NCBI GenBank assembly: GCA_030844895.1
Contig: CM061231.1
Coordinates: forward strand, 90,864,706-90,928,705
DNA length: 64,000 bases
Reading direction: 5' to 3'
From: Ambrosia x helenae
Taxonomy: Eukaryota; Streptophyta; Magnoliopsida; Asterales; Asteraceae
The notes under the pieces are model-generated. The model made no database searches and was not told the origin of the DNA. It saw only the letters and a list, made by a program, of their open reading frames with translations. Position numbers and translations under genes: made by a program. Positions 22,267-33,122 of the stretch are shown here, in pieces. The stretch's first letter is position 1. Each line of letters opens with the position of its first letter.

Positions 22267-23295
22267 GACTGAATTACAAGTTTTGTCCTTTAGGTTTGCA
22301 CCAGATTGCAAGGCATGTCCTTTAACTTTAAAATTGATTGGTTTTTTCCTTTATCTTTTAAAATCTTGCACGTTATGTCATTTCGACCTAACCCTGTTAA
22401 TTTTCTTCGTTAAGTTTGGTCACATGACTTGCACACGAGGGTATATCAGTAAATTGACCCACATTCATTGCAGGTCCTCCTTCCACCTCCTACACCATCA
22501 CATTCCAGAACCACCCTCCACCCTACCCCAAAACCCTACTAAATACTCGCCGCCGACGACAACCACCACCACCCCTTCCCTTCCATCAAAACTCTAACCC
22601 AATATATAGCTTCAGACCCGTCGTCAGTCACCAATACCCACAACCCTAAAACCTAACAAAAACACAGATCTGGAAATCTAGCTAAAAGTAATCGATTTTG
22701 TCAGACCCGTCTTAGACACTGTTTTCGATCAATTAGGGTTTGATTTTGGGGGTAATTAGGGTAGCAGCAGAAAACGATGGTGATAGAGGCTCATAGCAGG
22801 CGGTGGCAGGTGGAGCGATGGTGGTGACGGTAGACGCTGGTGATGGGTGGTGGTAATGGAGAGGCTTACAGTGGTTATTTAGAGGTTGTTGGGTGGGGAT
22901 TTTGATGTTAGGGATGGTGGTTGTGGTGGCAAGTGGTGGTGGAGGGTGATAGTAGACGATGGCTGTGGTAACAAGTGGTGGTGGAGGGTGGTAATAGGTG
23001 GGGCGGTTACCAGAGAGAGAAATAGAGAGAGAGAGAGAGAGATTCAGGATTTTTATATGTTTTTTTGTTTTTTTATTTTTGATGTAAATTAATAATAAAA
23101 GGCATGAAAGGACTAAAATGCCCTCATGTGCCTTGCACATGACCCAACTTAACGAAGAAAATTAACAGAGTTAGGTCGAAAGGACATAACGTGCAAGATT
23201 TTAAAAGATAAAGGACAAAACCAATCAATTTTAAAGTTAAAGGACATGCCTTGCAATTTGGTACAAACTTAAAGGACAAAACTTGTAATTCAGTC
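22267..23295. mobile_element. Mutator-like foldback element with ~175-bp terminal inverted repeats
   Basis: The left ~175 bp (from GACTGAATTACAAGTTTTGT) and the reverse complement of the right ~175 bp match with about ten differences. The element is flanked by a 9-bp duplication AATTAATTA at 22258-22266 and 23296-23304. Long TIRs plus 9-bp TSD fit the Mutator superfamily. The ~680-bp interior is low-complexity: a CCACC-rich half (about 22480-22580) and a GGTGG-rich half (about 22760-22990), then a GA-run at about 23010-23041. No transposase is present. Confidence 0.85.
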
Positions 23296-23304
23296 AATTA
23301 ATTA

Positions 23305-24126
23305 TTTTAACTCTCTTGGCGGTTTCTGTATGACCACCGTTTACAAAATAAAAGAAATACAAATTTTATTAAATAAATTCGGATTACAATACAATAATGG
23401 AAATTAAACAGAATACAAAGACAGAAAGTGAAATTACAAAATGAAAGGAAAGTCCGAAACAAGGAAAAGGAAACTCGAAGTGACTGGGGCACGTGTAAAA
23501 CACGCTTCCCTTAAAACAGATTTCGAGCCACCCAGGTGAACCCGTTTATTTCCCAGGATACAACAGCCTAAGCAGATTGCAGTGCCGGAGTTACCCAAGC
23601 ACCTGAAATAGTACCTGAAACAAAAGCCTGGAAGTCTGAAAAATTAAGGTATTTTTTTGAAAGAAGGTGGTGGTTCAAGAACATGAATTCTGAAAATGTT
23701 TGTGTCTTCAAACAGAGCACACAACTGAGACCATGCCAAGGGTAATTTAAGTATGTAAAAGTGTGCCATCAAAACGCCACATTACGCCATCGTCCCGGTC
23801 CCGTGTCCGGGCGCGTCGGGTGCTTCGCACCCTCCTGTATAGGAATACATTCCTATACATAATTCTACATATAAACCAACACATGATTTATATCTCCACC
23901 AATGTGGGACAAGCATAAATTCCCACAACACTAAAGTTTCACCACACATACTTAAAGCTTAGATCTCTTATTCATCTAGCTTTATAATTAAATATCATTA
24001 TATTACACATTAATATAATATTTAATTATTAAAATTTCAAACAGTTTCTCTAACAAGGAACCCCCCTCCTCCCCCAACTCAAACACACTAAAGCCTTAGA
24101 AAACATTGATGAATGACCTTTTTAGC
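23305..24126. other. No supported gene
   Basis: The interval includes a GC-rich patch (about 23785-23832) followed by CACCAATGTGGGACAAG. It could be an old LTR or gene-flank fragment, but no terminal repeat or coding pattern was confirmed. Confidence 0.4.
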
Positions 24127-24131
24127 AGAAT
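24127..24131. repeat. Target-site duplication AGAAT (left)
   Basis: AGAAT immediately precedes the LTR start TGTCACACC at 24132 and matches the five bases after the other LTR at 38612-38616. Confidence 0.92.
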
Positions 24132-27100
24132 TGTCACACCACGACAATGGCGGAAACACGTGGCGCGACGGTTCAAAGCATAAAGTCAAGGTTATTGCTA
24201 AACACAAGTAATTTAAGAAAATGGGTCATTTATTATGACGTCAAATCTTGTTCAAATATTACACAAAAGTAAATTGTTTTTAAGACAATCATAGAGGTTT
24301 CTCAAATATATCCCAAATGCCTTGGGAAATAAAAGTGAAACCCCGCAAAAGTTTGACGCCGCATTGGAGGATTCCACGACCCAGCTTGCCCGGTTCTCCT
24401 TCATCTAATTACCTGAAAGATATGTTTAAAAGTTTCGTCAATATAAATATATTGGTGAGTTCACAGGTTTTTAGTTTCCAAAACTTGAATACTTGGGAAA
24501 TACCATGTTATGACAATATATAGGAGTTGCAAATTCCTATAACTCTACTTGAGACTATAATCAAACCAAGACGTATAAAATAAATATGCCCCGCTCCAAG
24601 TCGTTACTCGGTTTCCCACGACTTAAGTTCAGAATATATGCACCCCAGGCATAACCTAATGCATAATCGACGCTATCGATTAGGGGTGGGCCTTGTCAGG
24701 CACCAATAGTACTATTCAATATTCCTCCGGTTTCATTTCCCTGAATAAATGATTATAGAGGCGAGGACTCAACCCCGAGTGGCGGTCACACCTCAAGTAA
24801 TAAATCCGTCAAACATTTCCCCTAACATATCTTTCCCCCGGAAAACGTAAAAATAGTTTAAAATGGGGCCGTGAAACTCACCTGAAATTCTGTCTGGCTT
24901 ACTAGGCGGATAGCAAAGATGGTCTCGCACCTACAAACATCCTAGACGTATAAGTCACTATTCCTATAGTGCATGTGCCTTGGCAAGTTGTACACCCAAC
25001 TCCCGACCACAAGTTATTCCAAATCCCGTTTAATTAAGCGCGTATCCTAGGTTTCGTTGGCGTTGCATTACCCTTTGTGTTACAAGTTATATATTACTCT
25101 TGTTAATATTTCCTTAACTTGTATCTTATTATCATCGACTCGACGTCACTTAACATATAATTACTTTCCCATTTAAATAATTATACTTAAGATCGCATCG
25201 CTCGATATAATATATATTTCAACACTCGACCCGACTCACTTTGCCGCACATTTGTTTTCCCATTTAAACAAATATACTAAGATCTTGTCGTTCGATTGTA
25301 TATTCTTAACGCCCGATTCAACTCACCATACCGTATATTTATTTTCCCATTCAAATAAATATACTAGGATCTTGTTGGTACGGCATACACATATATATAT
25401 CTTTGTCTTCTCGTCGCGGCTTTCCTTCCCGCATATCTACTTTCCCATTAAGTAGATATACTAGAATTTTGCCGAGACGAGCGTACATATATATAAATGT
25501 GTAATTTTTCTTGTTAAGTATATACGTTTGTTTAACGCCTTATTTGTTTATGTCATGTGTTTCTCCCACGAATAATTCCTTTAACACTTAGGAAAGTGTT
25601 TATTAGTTTTCACCCAATGTATATATATATTTTACTTCTTAAAATATATATTTTTCTTATCTTGCCGCAATGGCATTTTTCTCATGATTGGTCCGTGTAC
25701 GGTTCGTTAACGCGTCTTAGTTCGATATCTTAACTCGATTAGTTAATTTTTCCCAAGTTTTTCCCAACATGTGTTTTATAGAAATATTATCCATATTTCT
25801 TCCTCTTTTCACATGTTACTTGGATGGTTTAAAATACTTATGTATTTTTAACCCAACTTGTTAACTTAACTACAAAAATGTTTCCAACACTTTTATATTC
25901 CCATTTATATAAAAGTATTCATTTTTGTATAAGTTTCTCAAGTTTGTTTAATATTTTTATAAAATCTCTATTTTATAAAAATCCTTATGTTATTACCATC
26001 CATATTTTATAACTTTCAAAAATATACTTTTATACAAAATACCCAAGTATATCTACTAGTATTTACCAAAATCATCCTTAGAATTTATTACTTACATTTT
26101 TGACACCAAACTTTCCATACTTGCATTTTTGGACTAATAGTTTCTAAAATATCCATTTTAGTCCTCTAACTACCAAAGTTACAATATTAGTCCCTTAACT
26201 TCCAAAAGTTGCATTTTTCTACTCTAACTTCCAAAGTTAACATTTTTCACTCAAAATAGTAGACTTTGAAGATTCAACTTTTTATTGGTAAGTTATTTTT
26301 GTATCAAAACACTTTTGTTAGTCTTATATTCCATATGGAAGACTACTTGTATGTGTGTTTTATGGATTCGTCCATTTTAACAAAATATCATTCATCTAAG
26401 TAAGCTAACTTTAATTTTTCATCTTCTTTATTTATGAACTTCTAATATGTTCCACCATACATTATACCTTAGATGATCATAATAAGATGATTTAAAGTTA
26501 CTTTTAACATATTCAAGTTCATTCCACAATTTTAACCAAAACATCATCCTACTTAGTTTTAAATGTAAACTTTATGCATTTTCAAGATTATTACATTATC
26601 ATTATCAAATCCATGATTTCTTTTCATATCTTTAATCATCCATTTTACACATGTAAAACCTATTAAAGATTATGTTCAAACCACCTTTTAAACCCTTCAT
26701 GTACAACTTGCTTCTAAGCACACATACATGAATAATAATAATCAAAAACAAGGTTAAGAAGCTTACTACTAGCACAAGGCTAGGGAAGACAAAACCTTTG
26801 ATTTTGAGAGGGGTTTAGTGTGTTCTTCCTTAATGGTTAAGCTCCAAGCTTGAAACACACAATAGGGGTTTGGATGATGGATTGTTTTAAGTGATTTGGA
26901 GATGTAAAAACTTGAAAGAAGAATGTGTATGGAGAGGGGAAAACCTACGGCCAAGGGAAAGGAAAGAAGAAGAGTTGTTTTGCTTGATGCTCCAAGTCTC
27001 TAACACATGTTATATAAAGCCTTATCACATGTAATCATTCCAAAGATTCAAGAAATCTTATGGAGGATTGAGTTGTGTACTTGGGATATTTTTGGAAGAT

Positions 27101-28018
27101 ATGATATGTGTGAGTGTATATATTGCCGTGTATATATGGATGTATGGGTAGGAGTTTTCATGCAAATCTTGCTATCTCCTTATGATCCATCATATCTTTA
27201 TATAAGATCCTTCCAATGCATGTGTACACTAGTGTCATGATGGTTTAGCTTGTGTCTTGGCTTATTAGGGCCTCTTGGCCGAAAATTTCACAAAGGGGGA
27301 CAAGAGTGTGGCTTGCTTTTGTACTAGTGTTTTTCTTACACCTTTTTGTCTTATACATATGCATGCTTTATGCTAGATTCTTAGGTTATTATTATTAACA
27401 AAACATGGATATAACAAGGCCATTAGGCCGGCCCCCATGTGGGTTTAAGTGGGGTCCACAACTTCAAATATTTACCCATTGTTTGTTATGTTTAATCCCC
27501 CGTCGTTCGGGTGTCGTTCGGGTATTTTTCGGGTTTTAATCACACGTTATCCGGACATTAAGAATACCTTTAATAACCCTTAAATATAGTCTAATTTAAG
27601 CGTTGATTGGTTATTTAGGCCTTTGCCGGGCGAAATTATGAGTTATACGCGTATCGGGTGCGGTACGCGCATTTTATTCGTTACCGGGAGATTTGTACAA
27701 GACGCTTTCACTTATGGTTTTGGAGTTCCAAAACTCATTATATTTTATGAAAATACCCTTTATTTTATATCCTGGGTGTCCGGGATCCTTTTCGTTTATT
27801 TAATTATTACCGGGTAATTGCCAACGTCCATACCGGATAGCTTATTCGCACATGATCCAATCATGCTTTACCATTAAACGTATGCATTCCTATGCACTAT
27901 TTGGAAATTGCTATCTCCTAAGGCCTTGATAATTAAATCACACATAATTGCATTTAATTACGTTAATCATATATTAATTAAATTGTACGGAATTACCTTA
28001 TTTTTGCCGGTTGTTACA
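24132..28018 (-). repeat. 3' LTR of the young Tekay element, 3887 bp
   Basis: On the plus strand it runs from TGTCACACC to GGTTGTTACA. It is collinear with 34725-38611 at a constant offset of 10593. It contains a hairpin-dense region (about 25081-25982). A minus-strand TATA candidate (TATATAAA, plus 27197-27204) is possible but unproven. The short open frames inside occur identically in both LTRs and are not supported as genes. Confidence 0.95.
25081..25982 (-). repeat. Array of perfect hairpins, five with a constant TCCCATT loop (3' LTR copy)
   Basis: Five hairpins share the loop TCCCATT(T/C) but have unrelated, perfectly paired stems. H1 is 25156-25163/25178-25185 (TATAATTA). H2 is 25250-25257/25266-25273 (ATTTGTTT). 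H3 is 25333-25344/25353-25364 (GTATATTTATTT, 12 bp). H4 is 25433-25442/25450-25459 (ATATCTACTT). H5 is 25889-25898/25907-25916 (ACTTTTATAT). H1-H4 are units of a tandem repeat with ~87-97 bp period that also shares ATACTARGATCTTG after the stem. Further perfect hairpins with other loops lie at 25623-25651 (12-bp stem, loop CTTCT) and 25953-25982 (13-bp stem, loop CTCT). Another lies at 25081-25123. Confidence 0.9.
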
Positions 28019-28028
28019 TTCTCCCCCC
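28019..28028 (-). promoter_or_regulatory. Polypurine tract of the young Tekay element
   Basis: The minus strand reads GGGGGGAGAA directly before the 3' LTR start TGTAACAACC. This is the plus-strand DNA primer site for reverse transcription. Confidence 0.85.
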
Positions 28029-28052
28029 GTTAAGAGAATTCCGTCCCGGAAT

Positions 28053-31000
28053 TCACTTCGAGTTCTCCGGTACAGGTGTCTTCTCGAATAGGGCGGGGTA
28101 TTTTTGCTTCATCCGGTCCAGCCTTTCCCACGTGAACTCCGGTCCACGCTTGGCATTCCAGCGCACTTTGACCAATCTGATCTTGCTGCGCCTAAGTTTT
28201 TGGACCTTCCAATCAGTTATCTCGATTGGTTCTTCAACAAAATGTAACTTGTCGTCAATCTGGATTTCGTCTGCCGGAATGATGAGAGTTTCGTCGGATA
28301 GGCACTTTTTCAAATTTGACACATGAAACGTGTCGTGTATTCCACTAAGCTCTTGAGGCAACTTGAGCTTGTATGCCACTGTGCCTACCCTGGACAAGAC
28401 TTCGAACGGTCCAATATATCGTGGGTTCAGCTTTCCGCGCTTCCCAAAGCGCGCGACACCTTTCCAAGGTGACACTTTCAGTAGGACCCTGTCTCCGACT
28501 TGAAACTCTAAAGGCTTCCGTCTCATATCAGCATAGCTTTTCTGGCGGTCCCGGGCCGCTTTGAGGCGTTCCTTTATCAAAAAGACCTTATCCGTGGTCT
28601 CTTGAACAATTTCGGGCCCGGTGAGTTGTTTTTCTCCAACTTCCGCCCAACATAATGGCGATCGGCACTTGCGTCCATATAGAGCTTCAAACGGTGCGGC
28701 TTGAATGCTCGTATGATAACTGTTGTTATAAGAAAATTCTACCAATGGCAAGTGTGTATCCCAATTACCTCCGAAATCAATCGCGCATGCCCGTAACATA
28801 TCTTCCAAGGTCTGGATGGTTCGTTCACTTTGACCATCCGTTTGGGGGTGATATGCGGTGCTCATGTCGAGGCGAGTACCGAGGGCTTCATTCAAACTTT
28901 CCCAAAATCTAGAAGTGAAGCGACTATCCCGATCGGAGATGATAGAAGCAGGTACGCCGTGTTTAGATACCACTTCCTTAATGTACAAACGGGTCAGTTT
29001 CTCCAACTTGTCCGTTTCGCGAATCGGAAGGAAGTGTGCAGATTTAGTCAATCGATCAACGATTACCCAGATCGTGTCATGGCCGCTTGTTGTCCTGGGT
29101 AACTTGGTAATGAAGTCCATGGTAATTCGTTCCCATTTCCATTCCGGTATTTCCGGTTGCTGGAGCAGACCGGAAGGTTTCTGGTGCTCAGCCTTGACCT
29201 TTGCGCAAGTCAAACATCGCGCAACATAGGCTGCTATATCCCTTTTGAAATTCGGCCACCAATAAAGTTCCTTCAAGTCGTGGAACATCTTGTCTGCACC
29301 AGGGTGAACCGAATATCTAGAACTGTGAGCTTCGGCCAATACTAGCTCACGCAATCCACCATATACTGGGACCCAAATTCTATTCATGAAATACAGTGTC
29401 TGGTCCGCTTTTGGTTCCAGTGAATCAACCATCTTTCGTAATCTTTCACCTTTGATATTCTCGGGTTTGAGGGCGTTAACTTGAGCTTCACGAATTCGTT
29501 CAGTCAGATTCGTGTGGATAGTCAGACCCAAAGCTCGAACACGCAATGGTTTAACCCGTTCCTTGCGACTCAAGGCGTCGGCTACGACGTTCGCCTTACC
29601 GGGATGGTACTTTATCTCACAATCGTAATCGTTTAATAATTCGACCCATCGCCGTTGTCGCATGTTTAAATCCTTCTGATCAAAGATGTGTTGCAAACTC
29701 TTATGATCAGTAAAAATCGTGCACTTGGTTCCGTACAAATAGTGCCTCCATATCTTGAGAGCGAATACCACTGCACCTAATTCCAAATCGTGTGTAGTGT
29801 AGTTCTTCTCATGGATTTTCAGTTGCCTGGAAGCATATGCTATTACTTTTTCTCGCTGCATCAGTACACATCCCAAACCTTGATGCGAGGCATCACAGTA
29901 AACTACAAAATCTTCCGTACCATCGGGGAGTGATAGTATCGGAGCGCCACATAACTTGTCTTTTAACAATTGGAATGTTGCCTCTTGCTTTTCCGTCCAC
30001 TCAAATTTCTTATCCTTTTGGGTTAGCATGGTTAAAGCTTGTGCTATCTTTGAAAAGTTCTCGATGAACCTTCTGTAATAACCCGCAAGGCCTAGAAATT
30101 GTCGTACTTCGGTAGGAGTTCGAGGGGCTTCCCAATTTTTGATTGCCTCGATCTTGGCGGGATCGACGTGTATGCCCTTCTCGTTTACCACGTGGCCTAA
30201 AAAGTGAACTTCCCGAATCCAAAAGTCACATTTCGAGAATTTAGCATAGAGCTTCTCTTTGCGTAACACTTCAAGAATTAACCGAAGGTGATTCTCGTGG
30301 TCTTCTTTCGTGCGTGAATATATCAAAATATCGTCAATGAAGACAATGACGAATTTATCCAGGTATGGTTTACATACGCGGTTCATTAGGTCCATGAAAA
30401 CCGCTGGTGCGTTGGTTAAACCGAACGGCATTACCAAAAATTCATAGTGTCCATACCGGGTTCTGAAGGCCGTTTTTGGTATATCTTCTTCTTGTATACG
30501 CAACTGGTGATAGCCAGACCTCAAGTCGATCTTGGAGTAATAGCTGGAACCTTGGAGCTGATCAAATAAATCGTCGATCCTGGGGAGAGGATAGCGATTC
30601 TTGATGGTTAGCTTGTTCAGCTCTCGATAGTCGATGCACATGTGAAATGTGCCATCCTTCTTCTTCACAAATAAGACGGGAGCTCCCCAAGGTGAGAAAC
30701 TCGGTCTTATAAAACCTTTGTCCAATAATTCTTGTAGCTGGCTGGACAGTTCCTGCATCTCTGATGGAGCTAGGCGGTATGGCGATCGTGCCACAGGAGC
30801 TGCTCCAGGAACGAGATCGATGCGGAACTCGACTTGTCGAGGTGGCGGCAACCCCGGCAAATCTTCTGGAAATACATCCGGAAAATCCCTGGCGACTGGA
30901 ATGTCTTCCAACTTTCGCTCGTCGGCCTTCTTGTCCACTACGTGTGCCAAGAATGCGACAAGCCCTTTTCTTAGACACTTACGAGCCTTCATGCTTGAAA

Positions 31001-31592
31001 TAATCCTTAGTGGCGTCCCGTGTCTTTCCCCTTGAATTGAGAGAGTTTCACCGCTTGCGAGGGGAACTTGAATAACTTTATCGTTGCAAACCACAATGGC
31101 ACGGTGCGCGGACAACCAGTCCATGCCGACAACGATGTCAAAACTTCCCAATACGACCGGCAAAAGATCAATCCCAAACTCGTGCCCACAGAGTTCTAAC
31201 TTACAATCTTTTGCTACCTCTCTCGTTTCAATAGTTTTACCATTAGCCAGTTCTATAGAGTAGGGTGTATCTAGTTTGCTAGTTTTTAGTCCAAGTAGCC
31301 TTTTAAACTCAATGGATACGAAGCTAAAGTCAGCACCGGTATCAAATAATACAGAGGCATAATGACCATTAAGAGGAAACGTACCAGTGACCACGTTGGG
31401 GTCTTGTCGTGCATCACCGGCTCCAATCACAAATGCCCGGCCGCGGGCCTGGTTGTTGATCTTGGGGCAATCCTTCTTCCAATGATCTAACGACCCGCAT
31501 GCAAAGCATGGTCTAGCCCCTCCATTCTTTGGTGCTCCAGAACGGCATTCTTCAGTCTTGTGCCCGGTGCGGTGGCACTTTCCACATGTCAA
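28053..31592 (-). CDS. Pol polyprotein of the young Tekay element (nucleocapsid end, PR, RT, RNase H, IN, chromodomain), intact
   Basis: This is a 1179-codon open frame without stops. The annotated first codon is TTG; there is no real start here and the frame opens further 5', so translation must come from gag. Domains in order are two CCHC zinc knuckles (CGKCHRTGHKTEEC, CFACGSLDHWKKDC; residues ~3-45), aspartic protease (LFDTGADFSF, ~85) and RT (IDYRELNKLTIKNRYPLPRI, then VIVFIDDILIYS). RNase H follows (DFVVYCDASHQGLGC), then integrase with zinc-binding HPGADKMFHDL..CLTC. The integrase acidic residues lie in MDFITKLP, IISDRDSRFTS and SERTIQTLEDML. A C-terminal chromodomain (VKVRWNAKRGPEFTWE) identifies the chromovirus/Tekay type; in this group it targets integration to chromatin. 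Confidence 0.93.
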   Translation of the reverse strand: MTCGKCHRTGHKTEECRSGAPKNGGARPCFACGSLDHWKKDCPKINNQARGRAFVIGAGDARQDPNVVTGTFPLNGHYASVLFDTGADFSFVSIEFKRLLGLKTSKLDTPYSIELANGKTIETREVAKDCKLELCGHEFGIDLLPVVLGSFDIVVGMDWLSAHRAIVVCNDKVIQVPLASGETLSIQGERHGTPLRIISSMKARKCLRKGLVAFLAHVVDKKADERKLEDIPVARDFPDVFPEDLPGLPPPRQVEFRIDLVPGAAPVARSPYRLAPSEMQELSSQLQELLDKGFIRPSFSPWGAPVLFVKKKDGTFHMCIDYRELNKLTIKNRYPLPRIDDLFDQLQGSSYYSKIDLRSGYHQLRIQEEDIPKTAFRTRYGHYEFLVMPFGLTNAPAVFMDLMNRVCKPYLDKFVIVFIDDILIYSRTKEDHENHLRLILEVLRKEKLYAKFSKCDFWIREVHFLGHVVNEKGIHVDPAKIEAIKNWEAPRTPTEVRQFLGLAGYYRRFIENFSKIAQALTMLTQKDKKFEWTEKQEATFQLLKDKLCGAPILSLPDGTEDFVVYCDASHQGLGCVLMQREKVIAYASRQLKIHEKNYTTHDLELGAVVFALKIWRHYLYGTKCTIFTDHKSLQHIFDQKDLNMRQRRWVELLNDYDCEIKYHPGKANVVADALSRKERVKPLRVRALGLTIHTNLTERIREAQVNALKPENIKGERLRKMVDSLEPKADQTLYFMNRIWVPVYGGLRELVLAEAHSSRYSVHPGADKMFHDLKELYWWPNFKRDIAAYVARCLTCAKVKAEHQKPSGLLQQPEIPEWKWERITMDFITKLPRTTSGHDTIWVIVDRLTKSAHFLPIRETDKLEKLTRLYIKEVVSKHGVPASIISDRDSRFTSRFWESLNEALGTRLDMSTAYHPQTDGQSERTIQTLEDMLRACAIDFGGNWDTHLPLVEFSYNNSYHTSIQAAPFEALYGRKCRSPLCWAEVGEKQLTGPEIVQETTDKVFLIKERLKAARDRQKSYADMRRKPLEFQVGDRVLLKVSPWKGVARFGKRGKLNPRYIGPFEVLSRVGTVAYKLKLPQELSGIHDTFHVSNLKKCLSDETLIIPADEIQIDDKLHFVEEPIEITDWKVQKLRRSKIRLVKVRWNAKRGPEFTWERLDRMKQKYPALFEKTPVPENSK

Positions 31593-32661
31593 CCCATTAT
31601 TTCTCCCCTGATTTCCCTGTTTGTTACCATTACCACGTCCCGTGGCGACATATCCCTTTCCCTTCTTGTTTGAGCTACCCGACGCTCGGTCCCTTTTTCC
31701 TTCATCCGCTTCCTTTTCCCAAACCTCGGCTTGTTACCCTGGTCGTTCGACACAACAGCTGAGTTTGATCCCTGGTTCTTGGCTTCAACAATGCTTGCCT
31801 CAGAAATTTTTAATCCCGAAACTTGTCGGATCAGTGTGCCCATGCGTATAGCATCTTCGGTGAGGCTAAGCGCAAGATCAATGGCTGCGCGCATGGTCGT
31901 AGGTTTAGAAGCAGTGACCATGCTGCGTATTTGCGGTGCTAGGCCGAACAAATAACGCTCAATTTTGTTGTTCTCAGGGGTGACCAATCGCGGCACTAAT
32001 CTGGCAAGATCGTGGAATCGAGACGTGTAACCAGTAACGTCCGCTCCCATCATAGTGAGGTTCCAGAACTCAGTTTCCAATTTCTGTACCTCGCTCGCCG
32101 GGCGGTACTCAGCAATCATAAGTTCCTTCAGTTCTGTCCACGACAGGGAGTAAGCAGTGTCATCACCCAAAGACTGCACTTGACCATTCCACCACGTCAG
32201 TGCTTGGTCCAAGAACAGATTGGTGGAGTACATAACCGACTGACGTGGGGTACACCCACTGATACGAATAACTGCCTCGGTCTTTTCAAACCATTTGACC
32301 AGGCCAACTGATCCTTCCGTGCCGTTGAAATTGAGCGGCTTGCAGTCTAGGAAGGCTTTGAAGGTGCAGCCACGCTCTCGCGAGGCCGTTTCTGCATCAA
32401 TAAAGTTGTATGTTATTATGGGATAGGAGTTTTAGGATATTCTCCCATCGCTTTATCAATTACTTTCAACTTCTTACCAGTGGGGGAAGTTTCCTGTCGG
32501 TCACTCCCAGTCAGATCACGTGATCTTTCGGAGCGAGCAGCTTCGTGCTCCGCGATCGCGCGGGCTATGCGTTCAGAAATCATGGTCTCAAGTTCGGCTG
32601 GTGTTGCGGGCAGTCCGTCTGCTCCGCTATTGCTTCTAGTGGCTGGTGCCATTTTCTTCAA
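31589..32661 (-). pseudogene. Gag of the young Tekay element, two frame breaks
   Basis: The N-terminus starts at ATG 32649 (MAPATRSNSGADGLPATPAE) or the upstream in-frame ATG at 32661. It runs to a TAA at 32416. The retrotransposon gag domain (GCTFKAFLDCKPLNF, LVKWFEKTEAV, then LFLDQALTWWNGQVQSLG) continues in another frame from about 32405. That frame leaves the correct register again around 31716-31735 in a G/A-rich run (GGGAAAAGGAAGCGG) and stops at 31589. The pol frame is open back to that point, so two short indels separate three collinear segments of what is normally a single gag-pol frame in this lineage. They could be real mutations or uncorrected sequencing indels. Gag forms the particle that packages the RNA. 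Confidence 0.82.
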
Positions 32662-33122
32662 TAATAATTATCAAAGGTTAATTTGGCAAACATTTATACA
32701 ATATAAAGCATAAATAACAAACCAGAATATGAACACAATAATCAACACCATGTCATCACACAACATACCAACACATCATACAGTAATAAATAGTAATCAA
32801 CACAACATCACCACACAAATATACAAACCACAACATATGGAGTAAGCAATAATAATCATAGACAACAACATATTTCACCATAATAATAAGATCTTTCATT
32901 AATTTCAATAATACTAGTACAATGCTTGTTCATAATACAAAATGGAGAATACATTTCTCATACAATACATTGTTTTTGAAATAAATAAAACATCATAGCA
33001 TGTGCCGTAATACCCGTACGGCTAGGCAAAATGCAGACGAGTGTCATAACCCGTGCTGTACTACCATACTGCTGCTACTATGTACATAAGCTGGTGGTTC
33101 TTCTGTGCATCCCCGATACATC
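32662..33122. other. Spacer between the extra ORF and gag
   Basis: About 460 nt, A/C-rich on the plus strand with repeated AACACAACAT-like words. No ORF is seen. It may carry leader or packaging signals, which is inference only. Confidence 0.5.

Noticed and set aside
22733..23140. 135-codon frame rich in Pro/Thr/His on the minus strand
   Set aside because: Produced by CCACC/GGTGG low-complexity DNA inside a MULE foldback and running into its TIR; no start context or domain.
23780..23835. GC-rich patch possibly from an rRNA or a Cassandra-type TRIM
   Set aside because: Only a few tens of bases and no recognisable 5S promoter boxes or terminal repeats.
24317..27817. Several short open frames (61-78 codons) that occur identically in both LTRs of the young element
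   Set aside because: They are repeated only because the LTRs are duplicates, have no domain, and lie in AT-rich hairpin sequence on both strands.
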